A stretch of 64,000 nt of DNA from Tiliqua scincoides (lineage: Eukaryota; Chordata; Lepidosauria; Squamata; Scincidae): the NCBI RefSeq assembly GCF_035046505.1, contig NC_089822.1, positions 42,449,159 to 42,513,158 on the forward strand. The letters run 5' to 3'. The position numbers were made by a program, and so were the translations under genes. Shown here one piece after another: positions 20,048 to 63,219 of the stretch; the first letter of the stretch is position 1, and the number at the start of each line of letters is the position of its first letter. The notes under the pieces were generated by a model. That model saw only the letters and a program-made list of their open reading frames with translations. It searched no databases and was not told the DNA's origin.

Positions 20048-20545
20048 TATGGAAAGAGAAAGTGAGTTGTATCACGCGTTTACTTGCGAGTAGGCATACT
20101 TGCCATAGTCCATCAGAAAGGGCAGGCTGAGAGGAATCCAACGACAACAGAATGGTCCTGATCCAATGAATGCAGCCCCCCAAAACACCTGAGAAGGAGA
20201 TCCCATCCCTCCCAGCTGTGAGTATGTTGAGCCCAAAACAAAGCCACTTATCACGTATTTACTCGCGAGTAGGCGAACTTGCCTTAGTCCATTGGAAAGG
20301 GCAGGCTGAGAGGAATCCAGTGACACCAGAATGGTCCTGATCCAATGAATGCAGCCCCCAAAAACACCCGAGAAGGAGGTCCCTCCCTCCCAGCAGCGAG
20401 TCTATTGAGCCCTATGGAAAGCAAAGCAGCCTCATGGTCGTGTTTACTTGTGAGTAGGCAGGCATGCCTTGGCTGGTGGTCAGGCCAGGCAAAGAGGAAT
20501 GTGAGGACACCAGAATGGTCCTCTGGTGCTGGTGATGGAGCTAGA
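20048..20545. repeat. Tandem repeat, about 180-185 bp unit, 2.7 copies
   Basis: The block GTTTACTTGCGAGTAGGC recurs with small changes at about 20076, 20256 and 20441. Each unit also holds AGAATGGTCCTGATCCAATG or its shortened form. Lies within the hAT element 19816-21425. Confidence 0.8.
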
Positions 20546-20739
20546 GTGCAACAAATGCTCCAGAAGGCAGCCTCCTCCCCCTAAAAAGAACAAAAAAGAG
20601 GCTTGAATGGTAAGGGGAATGTTTTCTATTTTGCACTTGTGAAGCCAGGAGGGTCTTCATCTTGATCTGCTTGAAATAGAAGAACTTTAAACTGGGCACT
20701 GGGGAGGGATGAAAATCTCACTGATTGTTTTTGAGGGGT

Positions 20740-20910
20740 GTTAGTGCAGACAGACTACACAGTAAGCTCCATTGACCACTATGGGGCTTACTTCAGAGTA
20801 GACATGCATAAGCTTGGGCTCACAGGCTGCAATCCTACCCACACTTTCCTGAGAGTAAGTCCCATTGACCACAATAGCACTTCAGATTCACTTGGTGGAA
20901 CAGGACTGGC
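20740..20910. mobile_element. Two partial short-type Harbinger-like MITEs
   Basis: AGTAGACATGCATAAGCTTG (first) and GGCTGCAATCCTACCCACAC with AGAGTAAGTCCCATTGACCA (second), side by side within the hAT element 19816-21425. Confidence 0.55.
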
Positions 20911-21092
20911 TCCCCCTTATTTAATTATTTCTTTTATTTTAATATAATTATTTATTTTAATTTGCTTGATGATGTCACTTCTGGCCATGATATCACTTCC
21001 AATGGGTCCTGGACAGATTGTCATTCTAAAAAGTGAGTCCCAGTGCTACAAGTTTGAGAATTGCAGCTATAAGTTGTTAGTAAGTTGACACA

Positions 21093-21097
21093 GGTGT

Positions 21098-21159
<62 letters not shown>
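21093..21159. repeat. Microsatellite (TG)n(GA)n
   Basis: A TG run with one TTT interruption passing directly into a GA run; inside the hAT element 19816-21425. Confidence 0.9.
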
Positions 21160-21464
21160 CTCCACAAGTTTTCAAAATCACTAAAATCAGAATTTGGAGG
21201 AATAATACCAATATGTCATATATCAATCAATGTGTAATTTCATGCAGAACGCAATGAAACAAACCACATTGAAATATCTGTGTTCTAACAAAAGGTACAG
21301 CCAAAAAACCAGTGGGGGCAGGGGGATGGTACGTCACCACGCCCACCACCTGGGGCGTTGCCCCTCTCACTGCACGGGGTGACACACAGGCCTCCTGCGT
21401 GATGTGAATCCTAGTGATGCCACTGGTAATACACAGGGGTGCCACATCCATGAGACCTGATGGG

Positions 21465-22163
21465 TTATAGGCTGATGGGTTCTGAGCTGTCTGTGACAGA
21501 TCAGGAAAGAGATCTTGGGGTGGTGGTGGACAGGTCGATGAAAGTGTCGACTCAATGTGCGGCGGCAGTGAAGAAGGCCAATTCTATGCTTGGGATCATT
21601 AGGAAGGGTATTGAGAACAAAACAGCTAATATTATAATGCCGTTGTACAAATCTACGGTAAGGCCACACCTGGAGTATTGTGCCTGAGGGGGGACATGAT
21701 TGAGACATACAAAATTATGCATGGGAAGGATAAAGTGGATAGAGAGATGCTCTTTACACTCTCACATAACACCAGAACCAGGGGACATCCACTAAAATTG
21801 AATGTTGGGAGGGTTAGGACAGACAAAAGAAAATATTTCTTTACTCAGTGTGTGGTTGGTCTGTAGAACTCCTTGCCGCAGGATGTGGTGACGGCATCTG
21901 GCCTGGATGCCTTTAAAAGGGGATTGGACAAGTTTCTGGAGGAAAAATCCACTATGGGTTACAAGCCATGATGTGTATGCGCAACCTCCTGATTTTAGAA
22001 ACGGGCTATGTCAGAATGTCAATGCAAGGGAGGGCACCAGGATGCAGGTCTCTTGTTATCTGGTGTGCTCCCTGGGGCATTTGGTGGGCCGCTGTGAGAT
22101 ACAGGAAGCTGGACTAGATAGGCCTATGGCCTGATCCAGTGGGGCTGTTCTTACATTCTTATG
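21465..22163 (+). mobile_element. CR1 LINE, 5' truncated, internal deletion
   Basis: Young subfamily. Begins in the reverse-transcriptase C-terminal part (GSELSVTDQERDLGVVVDRS). Around 21681-21688 it jumps from LEYCA straight to the LRGDMIETYK segment, so roughly 160 bases are missing relative to the copy at 29957. Complete 3' UTR. Sits 30 bases after the end of the hAT element 19816-21425. Confidence 0.88.
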
Positions 22164-22566
22164 ACAGATTGCTATAAGGAAACTTAGAATACAACCCATG
22201 GTTTAGTAACACAGCGAGCCTTTGCTTCCAGTTGCTGACTGAAGATAATTAATTTCTTGTTGTCATTTGTTGAGGAAACCAATATAATATAATGAGCAAA
22301 ACTTCAGAAATAATTAAAAGTAACAGTTTATTTCCCTGTTAGGAGCAAACAGCACCTTGGCAGATCACTTTCCAAGTCAGGAAATTAGATAGAAGTTCAC
22401 CTACCTTCACCTTACTCCGTAAACAATTTCTAGCTAATTCTCCTGCAAAAAAAGAAATATATCTAGATAGGTTTTTCTACAGCTAGGTTTATATTCTGTT
22501 TTGGGGGGGTAGAGGAGTGTCCCTCTTGATCATTTTTCAAAAATTAGTAATTACTGAAATTTTGAC

Positions 22567-22572
22567 TTTATT
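22567..22572 (-). promoter_or_regulatory. Candidate polyadenylation signal of LIX1
   Basis: AATAAA on the minus strand about 840 bases after the LIX1 stop; a second lies at 22327-22332. MITEs at 22591-22856 would fall inside the 3' UTR. Motif only. Confidence 0.25.
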
Positions 22573-22590
22573 TCATTGTTTCACAACAGT

Positions 22591-22760
22591 TAGGACCCAA
22601 TCCTATCCAATTTTCCAGTGCCGGTGCAACTGTGCCAATGGGATGTACACTGCATCCTGTTTTGGGAATGCAGTCACAGAGGCCTCCTCAAGGTATAGGA
22701 ACATTTGTTCCCTTAGCTCGGGGCTGCATTGCAGCTGGAAAGTTGGATATGATTGGGCCT
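22591..22760. mobile_element. Harbinger-like MITE, long type
   Basis: TTA then GGACCCAATCCTATCCAATT, body, TTGGATATGATTGGGCCT, then TTA. Followed at once by a short-type copy. Confidence 0.68.
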
Positions 22761-22762
22761 TT

Positions 22763-22856
22763 AGGCTGCAATCCTATGTGTACATACCAGGAAGAAAGTC
22801 CCATTGAACTCAACGGAACTTATTTCTGAGTAGGCACACGTAGAATTGTGCTGTTG
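22763..22856. mobile_element. Harbinger-like MITE, short type
   Basis: GGCTGCAATCCTATGTGTAC, then AGTCCCATTGAACTCAACGG, then GTAGAATTGTGCTGTT. Confidence 0.62.
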
Positions 22857-23415
22857 AAGTTGGGAAGAAAATTACTGCCCCTTTAATAGATACTTGAATA
22901 ATGAGGAAAATATAAACTGGCAGGTTTTGCTTACTGCAGAGATATCTTTGTATTCACATATGACTCCCATATGAGTGAATTAATCTAATGTAAACAATTC
23001 TGTTGGCCTCGTTTTGATTATATCAAGCCATTGCCTTTAGTTATCAACTGAATCTTGCTGCTCTTAAAGAACTTATAAATCTAAGCTAAAATGATATTAA
23101 AATATTCTAAAAATTGCTCTTATTTGCACTGAATTTCACATTATCTAATGTCAGCTGTAGGCATTTCCTAAGCAGTGGAAGAGGAAGCACCCATGATTCA
23201 TACTTCCTCTTTACACTTCCTGTGAACTTGTGTACAAGATGCCTGGGGTCCACATGCACCTGGAACTTGTGCATCTCCCCATAGGGAAATTTGAGAGCTG
23301 TACATTACACAGTATCCTGAAGATAAAAGGTTACTTCATGCTCATCTGGTTGATCAAGAATTGGTGAATTGCAGTCCAATCATACAAGCCTTTTTCATTG
23401 CAAGGGAGCTTTGCT
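22857..23415. other. Downstream of the LIX1 stop, probable 3' UTR
   Basis: Unique-looking AT-rich sequence between the MITE pair and the LIX1 stop; no gene seen. Confidence 0.4.
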
Positions 23416-54415
<31,000 letters not shown>

Positions 54416-54823
54416 TCACAATCCATGGTGCACAAGCAAGTTATCTAGACAAGCATGTGGATGAAACAATCACTCTATTAAAACACTAATGGCTTTATGT
54501 TATAACTTTGTTTTGATGTTGGTTACTTCAATCCTTAGGTGAAATATCTTTGAAGGAACTAGAAGGGAAGTTTGGATTATTTTCTTTATATAGCAATGAA
54601 TGTGATGCAAATGGTGTTTATTTTCAGAATCCTATTCTGTGGAAGGAGGACCTTCTGCTTCTCAGCATCCTGGGACCTACTATATACAACTGTTAGCTAG
54701 TTGCCTTCAGAGGCTGACCAGGTAGAACATGAGTCGAAGTCCCATCCCCTACAGAACGTCCGCCAGGCTGAGCCGACTCCTGAAACCTTAGCACTGGTGT
54801 TAGATGTAGAACACAAAGCATCA

Positions 54824-54904
54824 TTAACCCATTTCTGCCCAGCCCACAGGTGTACACATTTGATCCCTGTTGCATATATGCAACATTAGGTAGAAATAGC
54901 TTAA
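54824..54904. mobile_element. Short TTAA-bounded MITE (piggyBac-like), copy 3
   Basis: TTAACCCATTTCTGCCCAGC to AGAAATAGCTTAA, 81 bases like copy 1. LIX1 intron 1. Confidence 0.6.
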
Positions 54905-56494
54905 GGATAAGTGATAACTGGGAAGCACCATGGAGTGGGCAGTGTAGGGCTTTAGCCTAGGATCTCTAGCAAACATTGATCTTCCCATGATTCTTCAGAA
55001 GCAGCATCACTCTACAACATTGTGGGGAAAATATACAACCCCTTGTGGGGGGTACCATGTTTTTGTTGTATTGAGATGGCTCACAATGAGGCCATTTGGT
55101 CATCTGAACAGGCTCAGAGTACCATTCAGTACCATGTTATTAGATGTCACACTTTTTCACATTCTGTTTTTCACATTCTGTTTTTCACATATTCTCTTTC
55201 CTCATTGACAAAGAAGAGTGCAGTCAGCTAGATTTCTGGGTAGATTGCTAGATAGATAGATTTCTATTGGTGTTATGGGATTGGAGCAGCTCAGAGCCTA
55301 CACATACCAGGGCTCACTTGGCCAGGCAAACCTCCTGAACTACCCAGTACCAGTCAGTTACTGCAGATTCCACCCCCCCCCCCATTCACCAGTGTTTGGG
55401 GTGATCATTCTCTGCTACTGGCAAGCTTGGGGGCCTCAGTGCAAGGGCTTTGCCTCAGGGATTCCAGCAACCAGGCATTGAATGGGACAGTACATTTTCC
55501 ACCACGCTTTGTAATCTTTTATGTTGTATTTAAAACTTCATAGATTTACTTTAAAGATGAAATAATGTTTAAAAAATTAATGATAGAATATACAGAATAT
55601 AGAGTATAGAATGAATATATATAGAGTATAGAATGAATGATTGACTTTTTGACAAACCAGTTGATTTTAACTGGGATTTTCAAATGCCTATTATGGATGA
55701 GTTCACAACTTTGGTTAATGATCCCTTTAAGTGGGAGCAAATGTGAAACTTTGCCTCTCATAGATGGCTGATGGGATGAGAAAGAGAGGGAGCTGGGAGA
55801 GGCGTCCTTATGCTGCTGAAAATGTAATGTGTGAAATCGCTGTTAAAGGATTAGGCTCCAACCATTGGTTGAAAGTCCATAAATCCAACTTCCTTATTCT
55901 CTTTTTCTCAAGGATTTCAATATGAGTGTTTCCTGTCATCCTTCCAAAACAGTGATTGGCACCCTAGAAATTCAGTTTTTATTGTTCTGAAAAGCTGCTT
56001 TATATGAAAATCACAGTATTTTAATACGGGGCTTGTCTCTCATGGTATGACTCGTATGGACCATCTAAGTGGAAAACATAAAGACTCTGTAAAATAATAT
56101 GAAAAATAAAACCCCGCTTGACCTATTTTTCAGAAGGGCCTGGAGCCCCCTTTCCCCAATGAAATCAGAACGAAAATGGAAAACAGATGGTTATCTCAAT
56201 GTGTGATGGTGGAATTAAGCTTTGACACAAACGGAACAAAGGTGAAAACCCAAACCACAAAAAATGGATTGTTCTTCTAAATTAAAGTTGTATCCCTCCC
56301 TTGAGACAAGCTGAATTTATGAACTGCTTATTTAATGTGCTCTGCTACTTGCTGTTGATCTCTGAATGTCGTCAAAGCAATCTAGTAGATGAGAGTTGTG
56401 ATTGGTGAGCTGTTGTGTTTTCAGTCACCAAATGTATCTCCTTATTATTTGCTTTGCCATGATAATTGAAAAGGTTTAAGAGTGTGATCTCAGA

Positions 56495-56745
56495 CATGGC
56501 TATCTAAGAGTACCTTCCTTCCATTGCACCCCATATAGAATTTCTGAATGACATGTGTAAGGACTGTGCTGTGATGGGAATGCCTTTGAACACCAGTTGC
56601 AGAGAAGTAATGACAAGAGCAAAATGTGCCTTTGTCTGCTGGTTGTGAGCTTTCCAAAGGCAGCTGCTGGGTCACTGTGGAAAATAGGATGCTGGACTAG
56701 ATGGGCCTTTGGCCTGGTCCAACAAGCCTCCAAAGGACCACTATA
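56495..56745 (+). mobile_element. CR1-like 3' end, second family
   Basis: AATGCCTTTGAACACCAGTT, then a GAGCTTTCCAAAGGCAGCTG region, then GGATGCTGGACTAGATGGGC. The last part is the CR1 3' UTR hallmark. Confidence 0.6.
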
Positions 56746-56950
56746 CCAAAACTCCGGATGCCACCAAATGCAACGTAAAGTACTACATGTGAAATAGAGA
56801 TGCACAATTAGATTCTAGTCTGTTAAGCCATCGCTGTTTATCATTATCTTTTTTGTTTGTTTGTTTTCATCCCTTTCTCCTCTTTCCTTAATCCAGACAA
56901 AGATACACACCCACAAGTCTTGGATCAATTCCATTTAAAAGCCATTAAGG

Positions 56951-57558
56951 CAGTGGTTCCCAACCTGTGGTCCAGGGACCACAGGTGGTCCATGAGACCC
57001 TGAGAAGTGGTCCGTAAGGCCTCAGGGAAAACAAAAAAAAGATGATAACCTTTGATCACTTCCAGTGTCTCTCCAAGTGAGCTTTCCTCCATGGATCACT
57101 AAAGAGTTGGCTGTGACTATAGGTAGTCCATTTGCCCTCACTGGTTGTCCAGTGCTTGCTGAAGTGCCAGCTGTAGGAAGGTCCATTCTCCACCCTTTCT
57201 GGTAGTCTGTGGAGGAGTACTCACTCACTGAGATGCTTCTCCATTGACAACCAGAGAGGGTGGAGAATGGACCTCCCCACCCCCACCCCCACAGATGGCA
57301 TTTCCATTGTCTCACCAAGAACTCCCCCATGGGCTAACAAATTGAATTGTATTTTTTTGTGTGGTGGGAACAGAGGAGGTTGCATGTGGTCCACACACTG
57401 TTGGCAACCTTCAGTCTCGAAATACTATGGTATCGTGCTCTGAATGGTGGTTCTGGAACAGCGTCTAGTGTGGCTGAAAAGGTGGTCCACCTGTGGTCCA
57501 CAACAATTCCCATTTTTGCCTCAGTGGTCTGCGGGCTCCTGACAGTTGGGAACCACTG
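56951..57558. mobile_element. hAT element with CAGTGGTTCCCAACC ends
   Basis: Ends CAGTGGTTCCCAACCTGTGG and GTTGGGAACCACTG, with GTCC repeats inside. Perfect 8-bp duplication cattaagg at 56943-56950 and 57559-57566. A SINE piece at about 57402-57475 (GTTGGCAACCTTCAGTCTCG) lies inside. Confidence 0.85.
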
Positions 57559-58127
57559 CATTAAGGGAACACTGATACTTAGGGAAAAAATAATTCTTCA
57601 TCTTAAACCTCCACGTACTAAGCTTTGAGTCTGAGAGGAATTGTGCTGAGGAAATCAAGTCTTTACTGAAAAGCTTATGTACAGGATATCAGAGACATGA
57701 GGGAAAAGGGCAGAAACCATGGACAAAGAGAACGGCTAAGAGCCAGGGTACCCACTCTGTGTTGAGGCATGTTTCTAGAAAACTGGAGCCCATGAGGCAA
57801 TAGGTGCAGTAGTTGCAGAAGGAAAAGAGAGGCTGAGAATGGTTGCTGAAGCCTTCAGGTTGTCTTTCACCCAGGCAAGAGCCGTGGCTTCAAATGCAGA
57901 TCACAGTGATCACACAGGACAGACAACAAAATGTTCCCGTGGCAATCCCTGAGGTATTTTCTGCTGTGCCAGTTGGTAAGTCTTCCATTTCTGCCCTGCC
58001 TTAAAGCACTTAAAGTTCATTTGGTCACTATTTAGACCTGAATCATTCATTGCCTAAGCAATACGATAGCTGTTGAAAACCATTTTTGGCAGCAGCGGTT
58101 GGCCAGGAGGGTGGCATCACGCACAGA

Positions 58128-58350
58128 AGTGACCAGGGCTGCCGCTAGCCCGTATTGTGCTGTTGTGAGCATTAGGAAAAAAGTGCTTCTGTGTGCAATA
58201 GAAAAAGGCGCCCCTTCCTCCCCACCAGGAGTGACATTCCTCCAGCATCCTCCTCCTTCCCCCCATCCAAATGCCTGAATTGCACTCCCTTGGATGTGTT
58301 GCCATTTTGCAGCGCACAACTTGCAAAACTGTACAGGGCGGCCCTGGGAG
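58128..58350. repeat. Inverted-end repeat remnant
   Basis: CAGGGCTGCCGCTAG on the left and ACAGGGCGGCCCTG on the right are loose inverted repeats; the middle is CT-rich. Likely a DNA-transposon remnant. Confidence 0.4.
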
Positions 58351-60610
58351 CGGCTTCAGGGGTTGGCCAGGTCAGACACGTGCCTAGGGCCCACAGTCAT
58401 GAAGGGCTCACTCAGCTGAGTTGACTCCTGAATCCTTAGCACCAGTGGCAGCAGTAGTGCCCACAATGCACCATTACAGGGAAGGTAAGGGGTGCCGTGA
58501 GGGGCCCAGTGCAGAATTTTGCCCCTACAGTGAAGGCACAGTGCTGCTGTAGAAAGCAACCACATAATCTGGGTAATCCACACGATTGACCCTCACAAAT
58601 GTGCAATATGAAGTGAAGTGCTTCTCTGCAGCTATCCATTTGTGGCAGTGACCTAGCCAGTGTTCACCTCTCTACGCCAGACTGTCTGCAGCTCAGTCAC
58701 AATTCAGTTTGCCAGCACACATCTTATTGCAATAAATGGGACTCACAGTTTTGCAAAATGCTGGAAGATTTGTGGATAAGAAAAGCAAACTGTCAGACTG
58801 AAGACATCAACTATTAAAGCTGTCCACAAGCCTTGGGAACCCAGTTGTCAAAGTCGTTTTCCCTTGTCCAAATTTTTGTCTGCTTTTCAAATGTTTTGTC
58901 AGTTTCACAATAAGACTTTGAGCAGTTTCTAATATATAATTTTTACTCCTGATCATTTTGCTTGAATCATTTCAAAGCTAGATCAGCAATCTGACAGCAT
59001 AAAAGAATGTCTTGCTTGACTGAATATTTCCATTGCGATTTGAGAAACAGTCACAAAAATCACTATATAGCTTGATTGCCTTCTTGGCTAGACAGAAGCC
59101 CACAAAAATTTAAGTGGAATCTATGTTTTAGCCTGTGATCTTCTTTATAGAAGCGCTGAAGACAATTTTCCTGCTTCTTACAGGAGGTTGACCTTGAAGA
59201 CCCTTTCAACTCTATGCAAAAAACGAAAGGCAGCCAGTGCACCTGAAGACATTTTTCAGTAATATATTTTTGGAATATATAAGAATATTTTTGGAATATA
59301 AAAACTGAAGACCTAGAGTAGTTTATGTGGAATATGGATTGGATCTAGAGGTGCCTTGCATGGGTGAAAATTCTGTCCTTGCAAGGTGGCCCTCTGATTT
59401 TCATTAATTCCCCCCTTCTGCGATAGCTCTCTACACTCCTGGAGCATGTTTGAGTCCTCAAAAGTGGTTTTTCTGAGCGCACAGGGGCTACAGTGGAGGA
59501 GGGGGGAGGAAGCCCACTTGTACTTCCTTCATGTGCTTCCTCTGCTCCCTTGTATTTTGCACAGCTTAGATTTATGAGATTAGCTGCCTGGAACATTACT
59601 GACTATATTCAAACCAAATCAATGAAAACTAAAACAAAAATGACTGACTCCAAGTAGTCCAGTGTCACTGGTTTGTGAAATGTTCTTTATAATTCTGAAA
59701 TTGGCTGCCACCCAACCTTCACCCCCAGACCCCAAAGGGACACCTCAACTCTCCTTACCCTATTCTACAAAGCCCATCAGCTACAGGCCTGATATTTCAC
59801 TAAAGCTGCCCTACAGCCAGCATCTCTCCTCTTTGTCCAGAAACGGACAGTATGCAAATCAGAAAAAGTACACGTTCTGCTTGGCCTACACCCAGCATCT
59901 GCCTATACTCACACTGCAGAATTTCATACATCATGCAGGGGAATCCTGAGTTGGCTAAAGAATCAGTTAATTTTGCCTACCTGTATAGTAAACCTGTATT
60001 ATGTACTGTACCTGTTTGGTACATATTCAGACTTACTGTACTATCTGAGGTTTACACGAATGAGGACAATGTGTAGGGTTGCCAAGGGTGGCCTGGAGCC
60101 TCCAGGAATCAGCATCCCTCTCCAGGTGACTTCTAAAAGCAATCCTGGAGATTTTAACGGGGCCTCATTAGATGTCAAGTCTAGCCTCCTTGACTAGTTG
60201 CAATCCAATGCATGTCTACTCCAAAATGGGGTGGTGCTTCTCCCAAATTTCCTGTTCCAGCGTGTCATGTGGCTCTATTTGAAAACAGGGAGGCAGAATG
60301 AAGATCATGATGTAGGATAAAGGTAAGAAGGGACGATGAGTCAGTGGAAGGATGGAGTGGAGAACCTGCACCTAGCGCTATCGCCAAAGATTGTGACTAT
60401 GGTGCAGGAGGTGGGAAATGGTTCTTGCTGTCATGGGGGTGGTCATCACCATTCTGCGCTGCCTTCTCGTTTCCTGGCTTGGTGGGAGGTGGCAATCCAG
60501 CCAGCTTGGAAGACATGGCAATCGTGCTAATGTGCATGCTAATAAACTGAAAAAGGGGAGGTAAATTTTGTGTGTCTGTGTGTGGGACACCTGGTGTCAA
60601 GGATGCTCTT
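58351..60610. other. Part of LIX1 intron 1 without recognised elements
   Basis: No LIX1 exon 1 and no clear repeat found. A short text near 58415-58450 (CTGAGTTGACTCCTGAATCC) also occurs near 54770, so an unnamed repeat may be present. Confidence 0.45.
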
Positions 60611-60880
60611 CAACAACAACAACAACAACAACAGTATTTATATACTGCTTTTCAACAAAAAGTTCACAAAGCGGTTTACAGAGAAAATCAAATATCTAAT
60701 GGCTCCCTGTCCCAAAAGGGCTCACAATCTAAAAAGATGCAACACCAGCAGACAGCCACTAGAAAAGACAGTGCTGGGGTGAGGTGGGCCAGTTACTCTC
60801 CCCCTGCTAAATAAAAGAGGAGCACCCACTAGAAAAAGTGCCTCTTAACCAGTTAGCAGGGGTTAAACTGCTAACAGACA
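60611..60880 (-). mobile_element. Same interspersed repeat with (CAA)n tail
   Basis: (CAA)n at 60611-60633, then GTATTTATATACTGCTTTTC, CACAAAGCGGTTTACAGAGA, CTCCCTGTCCCAAAAGGGCT, and the far part GTGCCTCTTAACCAGTTAGC. Confidence 0.72.
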
Positions 60881-60893
60881 GAGCTGGCTAACA

Positions 60894-61071
60894 GACAGAG
60901 CTGGCTAACAGAAATCCTTCCAGAATGGTAATAATGACAGGGGTGCTATCTGGCTGGTGGAGACCCAACTACAAACCCTACTCTACAGTGGCTAAGCCAT
61001 TGCATCTAGAAATGCCCAAGAAAAAACCCATTATTAATTTTGACTTATTAAAAGAAAAAAAAGTCACGCTT
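60894..61071 (+). repeat. 178-bp duplicated segment, copy 1
   Basis: Aligns base for base with 63220-63397; the only difference noticed is CTATCTGG against CTATATGG. The flanks differ. The end includes AAAAGAAAAAAAAGTCACGC. The translated middle (NYKPYSTVAKPLH) faintly recalls a retroelement pol connection region, but this is weak. Confidence 0.85.
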
Positions 61072-61374
61072 CCTGACACTGTTATCCATGCACTGAGACT
61101 CCTCAGCACCTCACATTCCTCACAAAATACCTTTAAATATAGGCGCCTGAGTAATTTTCATGAGCATCAAATAGTCTTATTTAGATGGCTCTGAACATAG
61201 TTAAATGCACTTTATAAACAGAAAGACAAGAACATTCCAGGACATTTTTCCCTCAATGAGGCGAGCCATATTTTTTCAGAATGAAGCTTTCCCAGAATCT
61301 TTTGTTTGTTGACACAACATGCAGATGCCTACAGAGCAAATGGCATGGGAACAAATTTATTTTGTTAAATTTTG

Positions 61375-61466
61375 TGCTCCCTGGGGCATTTGGTGGGCCG
61401 CTGTGAGATACAGGAAGTTGGACTAGATGGGCCTATGGCCTGATGCAGTGGGGCTGTTCTTATGTT
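61375..61466 (+). mobile_element. CR1 3' tail (about 92 bp)
   Basis: From GTGCTCCCTGGGGCATTTGG to CTGTTCTTATG; young subfamily, strongly 5' truncated. Confidence 0.8.
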
Positions 61467-61628
61467 ATGTTCTTAAATTTTGTGGCATGCAGAAGACTAT
61501 GGAGCAGTGCTGACAGGGTTTAACTGAACTAGAGTTCACCAGAACGCCACTCTCTTACCCATTTTTCTACTACTGTGCAGTGCTTTTTTTGTGGAAAAAA
61601 AGGTGCAGGAACTCACAACTTGTTAATC

Positions 61629-61630
61629 TT

Positions 61631-61666
<36 letters not shown>
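61629..61666. repeat. Microsatellite (TTTA)n
   Basis: About nine TTTA units in LIX1 intron 1. Confidence 0.9.
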
Positions 61667-61667
<1 letters not shown>

Positions 61668-62284
61668 AACCATTTTTTATTGGAGAAATAAAATATTTTT
61701 ATGTGCTTCCCCCCTAAAGATGAACTTACTTCTGAGTAGACATGCATAGGATTGGGCTGTCAATCTCCACATCCCCTTCTCCTAGCTATTTTTTCTACAC
61801 ATGGGGAAAAATACTGTACAGCTGCAATTGTAGCATGTAGTAGTGTGGCACTACTTCGAGGAGAGGAAGCAGTGAATGGATTCCGAAAAATGGCTTACAT
61901 GAGTTCCATGTAGTAAAATTACTCTAAGTAACTGTGGGAGTAAGAACAAAAACGAAATTCTTACATGAGAGGGGTCCTTAGGTGCACATAGAAATAGCTA
62001 CTTTTGCAAACAAGCGATTAAATATGGTTTAATTCAGGTATCAGAATACTCTGTGTCTTTGGGAAGGCGCTTGGCATGCAATTGTATGTTCCCTGCTGCC
62101 CTGAGCAGCTGCTGTGCATTGCTGGAGGGGAGCTGCAAACGCTGGCGGAGGGCATGCTTGTGGGGGAAGGATGAGGAGGATCTCTGGCAAGGCTGGACAG
62201 CACGTTGTACACACATAGAATCCCTTTTCACCTGCCCTTAGCATGTGAAAACAGGTGCAGATATATATCTCTGCCAGGATTAAG

Positions 62285-62457
62285 AGCCCAATCCTAGGTA
62301 TGTCTACTCTGAAGTAAGTCTTGTTCTAGTCAATGGAGCTTACTCCCAGGAAAGTGCCTAGGATTGCAGCCTAAGAGCCCAATCCTATGCATGTCTACTC
62401 AGAAGTCCACTTTCGTGAATGGGGCTTACTGTGGATAGGATGGCAGCCTTAGAGTCC
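62285..62457. mobile_element. Two adjacent short-type Harbinger-like MITEs
   Basis: AGAGCCCAATCCTAGGTATG to GCCTAGGATTGCAGCCTA, then immediately AGAGCCCAATCCTATGCATG to GGATAGGATGGCAGCCTTAG, in tandem. A third partial copy lies at 61722-61766. Confidence 0.64.
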
Positions 62458-62839
62458 AATCCTGTGCCTGTCTGCTCTGCCTTTGTTTTGCTCCCCCCTC
62501 CTGGAATGCCTCTGAAGGGGAGGGGGCCCTGCAGAAAGCTGCCGGAACTCCGTTCCCCCGCGTTCCATTAGAAAAAAAGCCCTGCTACTGTGTACCATGT
62601 TTTCTTCCCAACATGATGTAATGACCAAGTGACCAAGCCAAGGAGATCCCATTAAAATCTCCAGGATGACTTTCAGTAGTCACCTGTAGATTGATCCTGA
62701 TTCCAGGCCAGTCTTGGAGGTGTGGCAAGATGCCAACTGTTACCTTTTAATTGTGTTGCTAATGACAACAGCAGCAGACTGAGTCCAGACAGGTTAGTCT
62801 GGGGGAGAAGATAATCTATTTGTAATTATATTTCTAGAG

Positions 62840-63019
62840 CAGGAGTGCTCAAACTTTCAGCTTTAGGGATGCTGGACCTTTAACAAGTGTATAGAAGAGA
62901 GAATTTCAGCAGGTGCAACTTGTCATCCCACAGATGACAAGCTGCACCTGCTGAAATTATCTCTCCTACACAATTTTAAAGGTCCAGCATCCCTAAAGTT
63001 GAAAGTTTGAGCACCCCTG
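62840..63019. mobile_element. Palindromic hAT MITE, family B copy 2
   Basis: Ends CAGGAGTGCTCAAACTTTCA and TGAAAGTTTGAGCACCCCTG; almost the whole element folds back on itself. Perfect 8-bp duplication ttctagag at 62832-62839 and 63020-63027. Confidence 0.88.
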
Positions 63020-63219
63020 TTCTAGAGACATGAGAATCAGCATGGTGAAGGAGGAGGGTATCTCACAGAGTCTCTCAAGAAGGAGAGAGAGCGAGAGCGC
63101 AAGATACTTTTTTTCTGAATGTTAACATTGGTGGGATGCATACATTAAAATAGCCCTGGTACACTAGGAAGAAACTTGTGCATCATCCAGCAGACATTTC
63201 ACCTCCACAAACTAGGCGT

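Larger units (their letters stand above)
19816..21425. mobile_element. hAT-type non-autonomous element with internal tandem repeats (1.6 kb)
   Basis: Ends CAATGGCGTCGCTAGG and CCTAGTGATGCCACTG, inverted repeats, flanked by a perfect 8-bp duplication gtaataca (19808-19815 and 21426-21433). Carries about 2.7 copies of a 180-185 bp tandem unit (20048-20545), a Harbinger-like MITE pair (20740-20910) and a TG/GA microsatellite (21093-21159). No transposase frame. Confidence 0.82.

Noticed and set aside
60925-61194. Retroelement pol fragment (NYKPYSTVAKPLH...)
   Set aside because: The resemblance to a pol connection segment is short and weak; kept only as a note on the duplicated segment.
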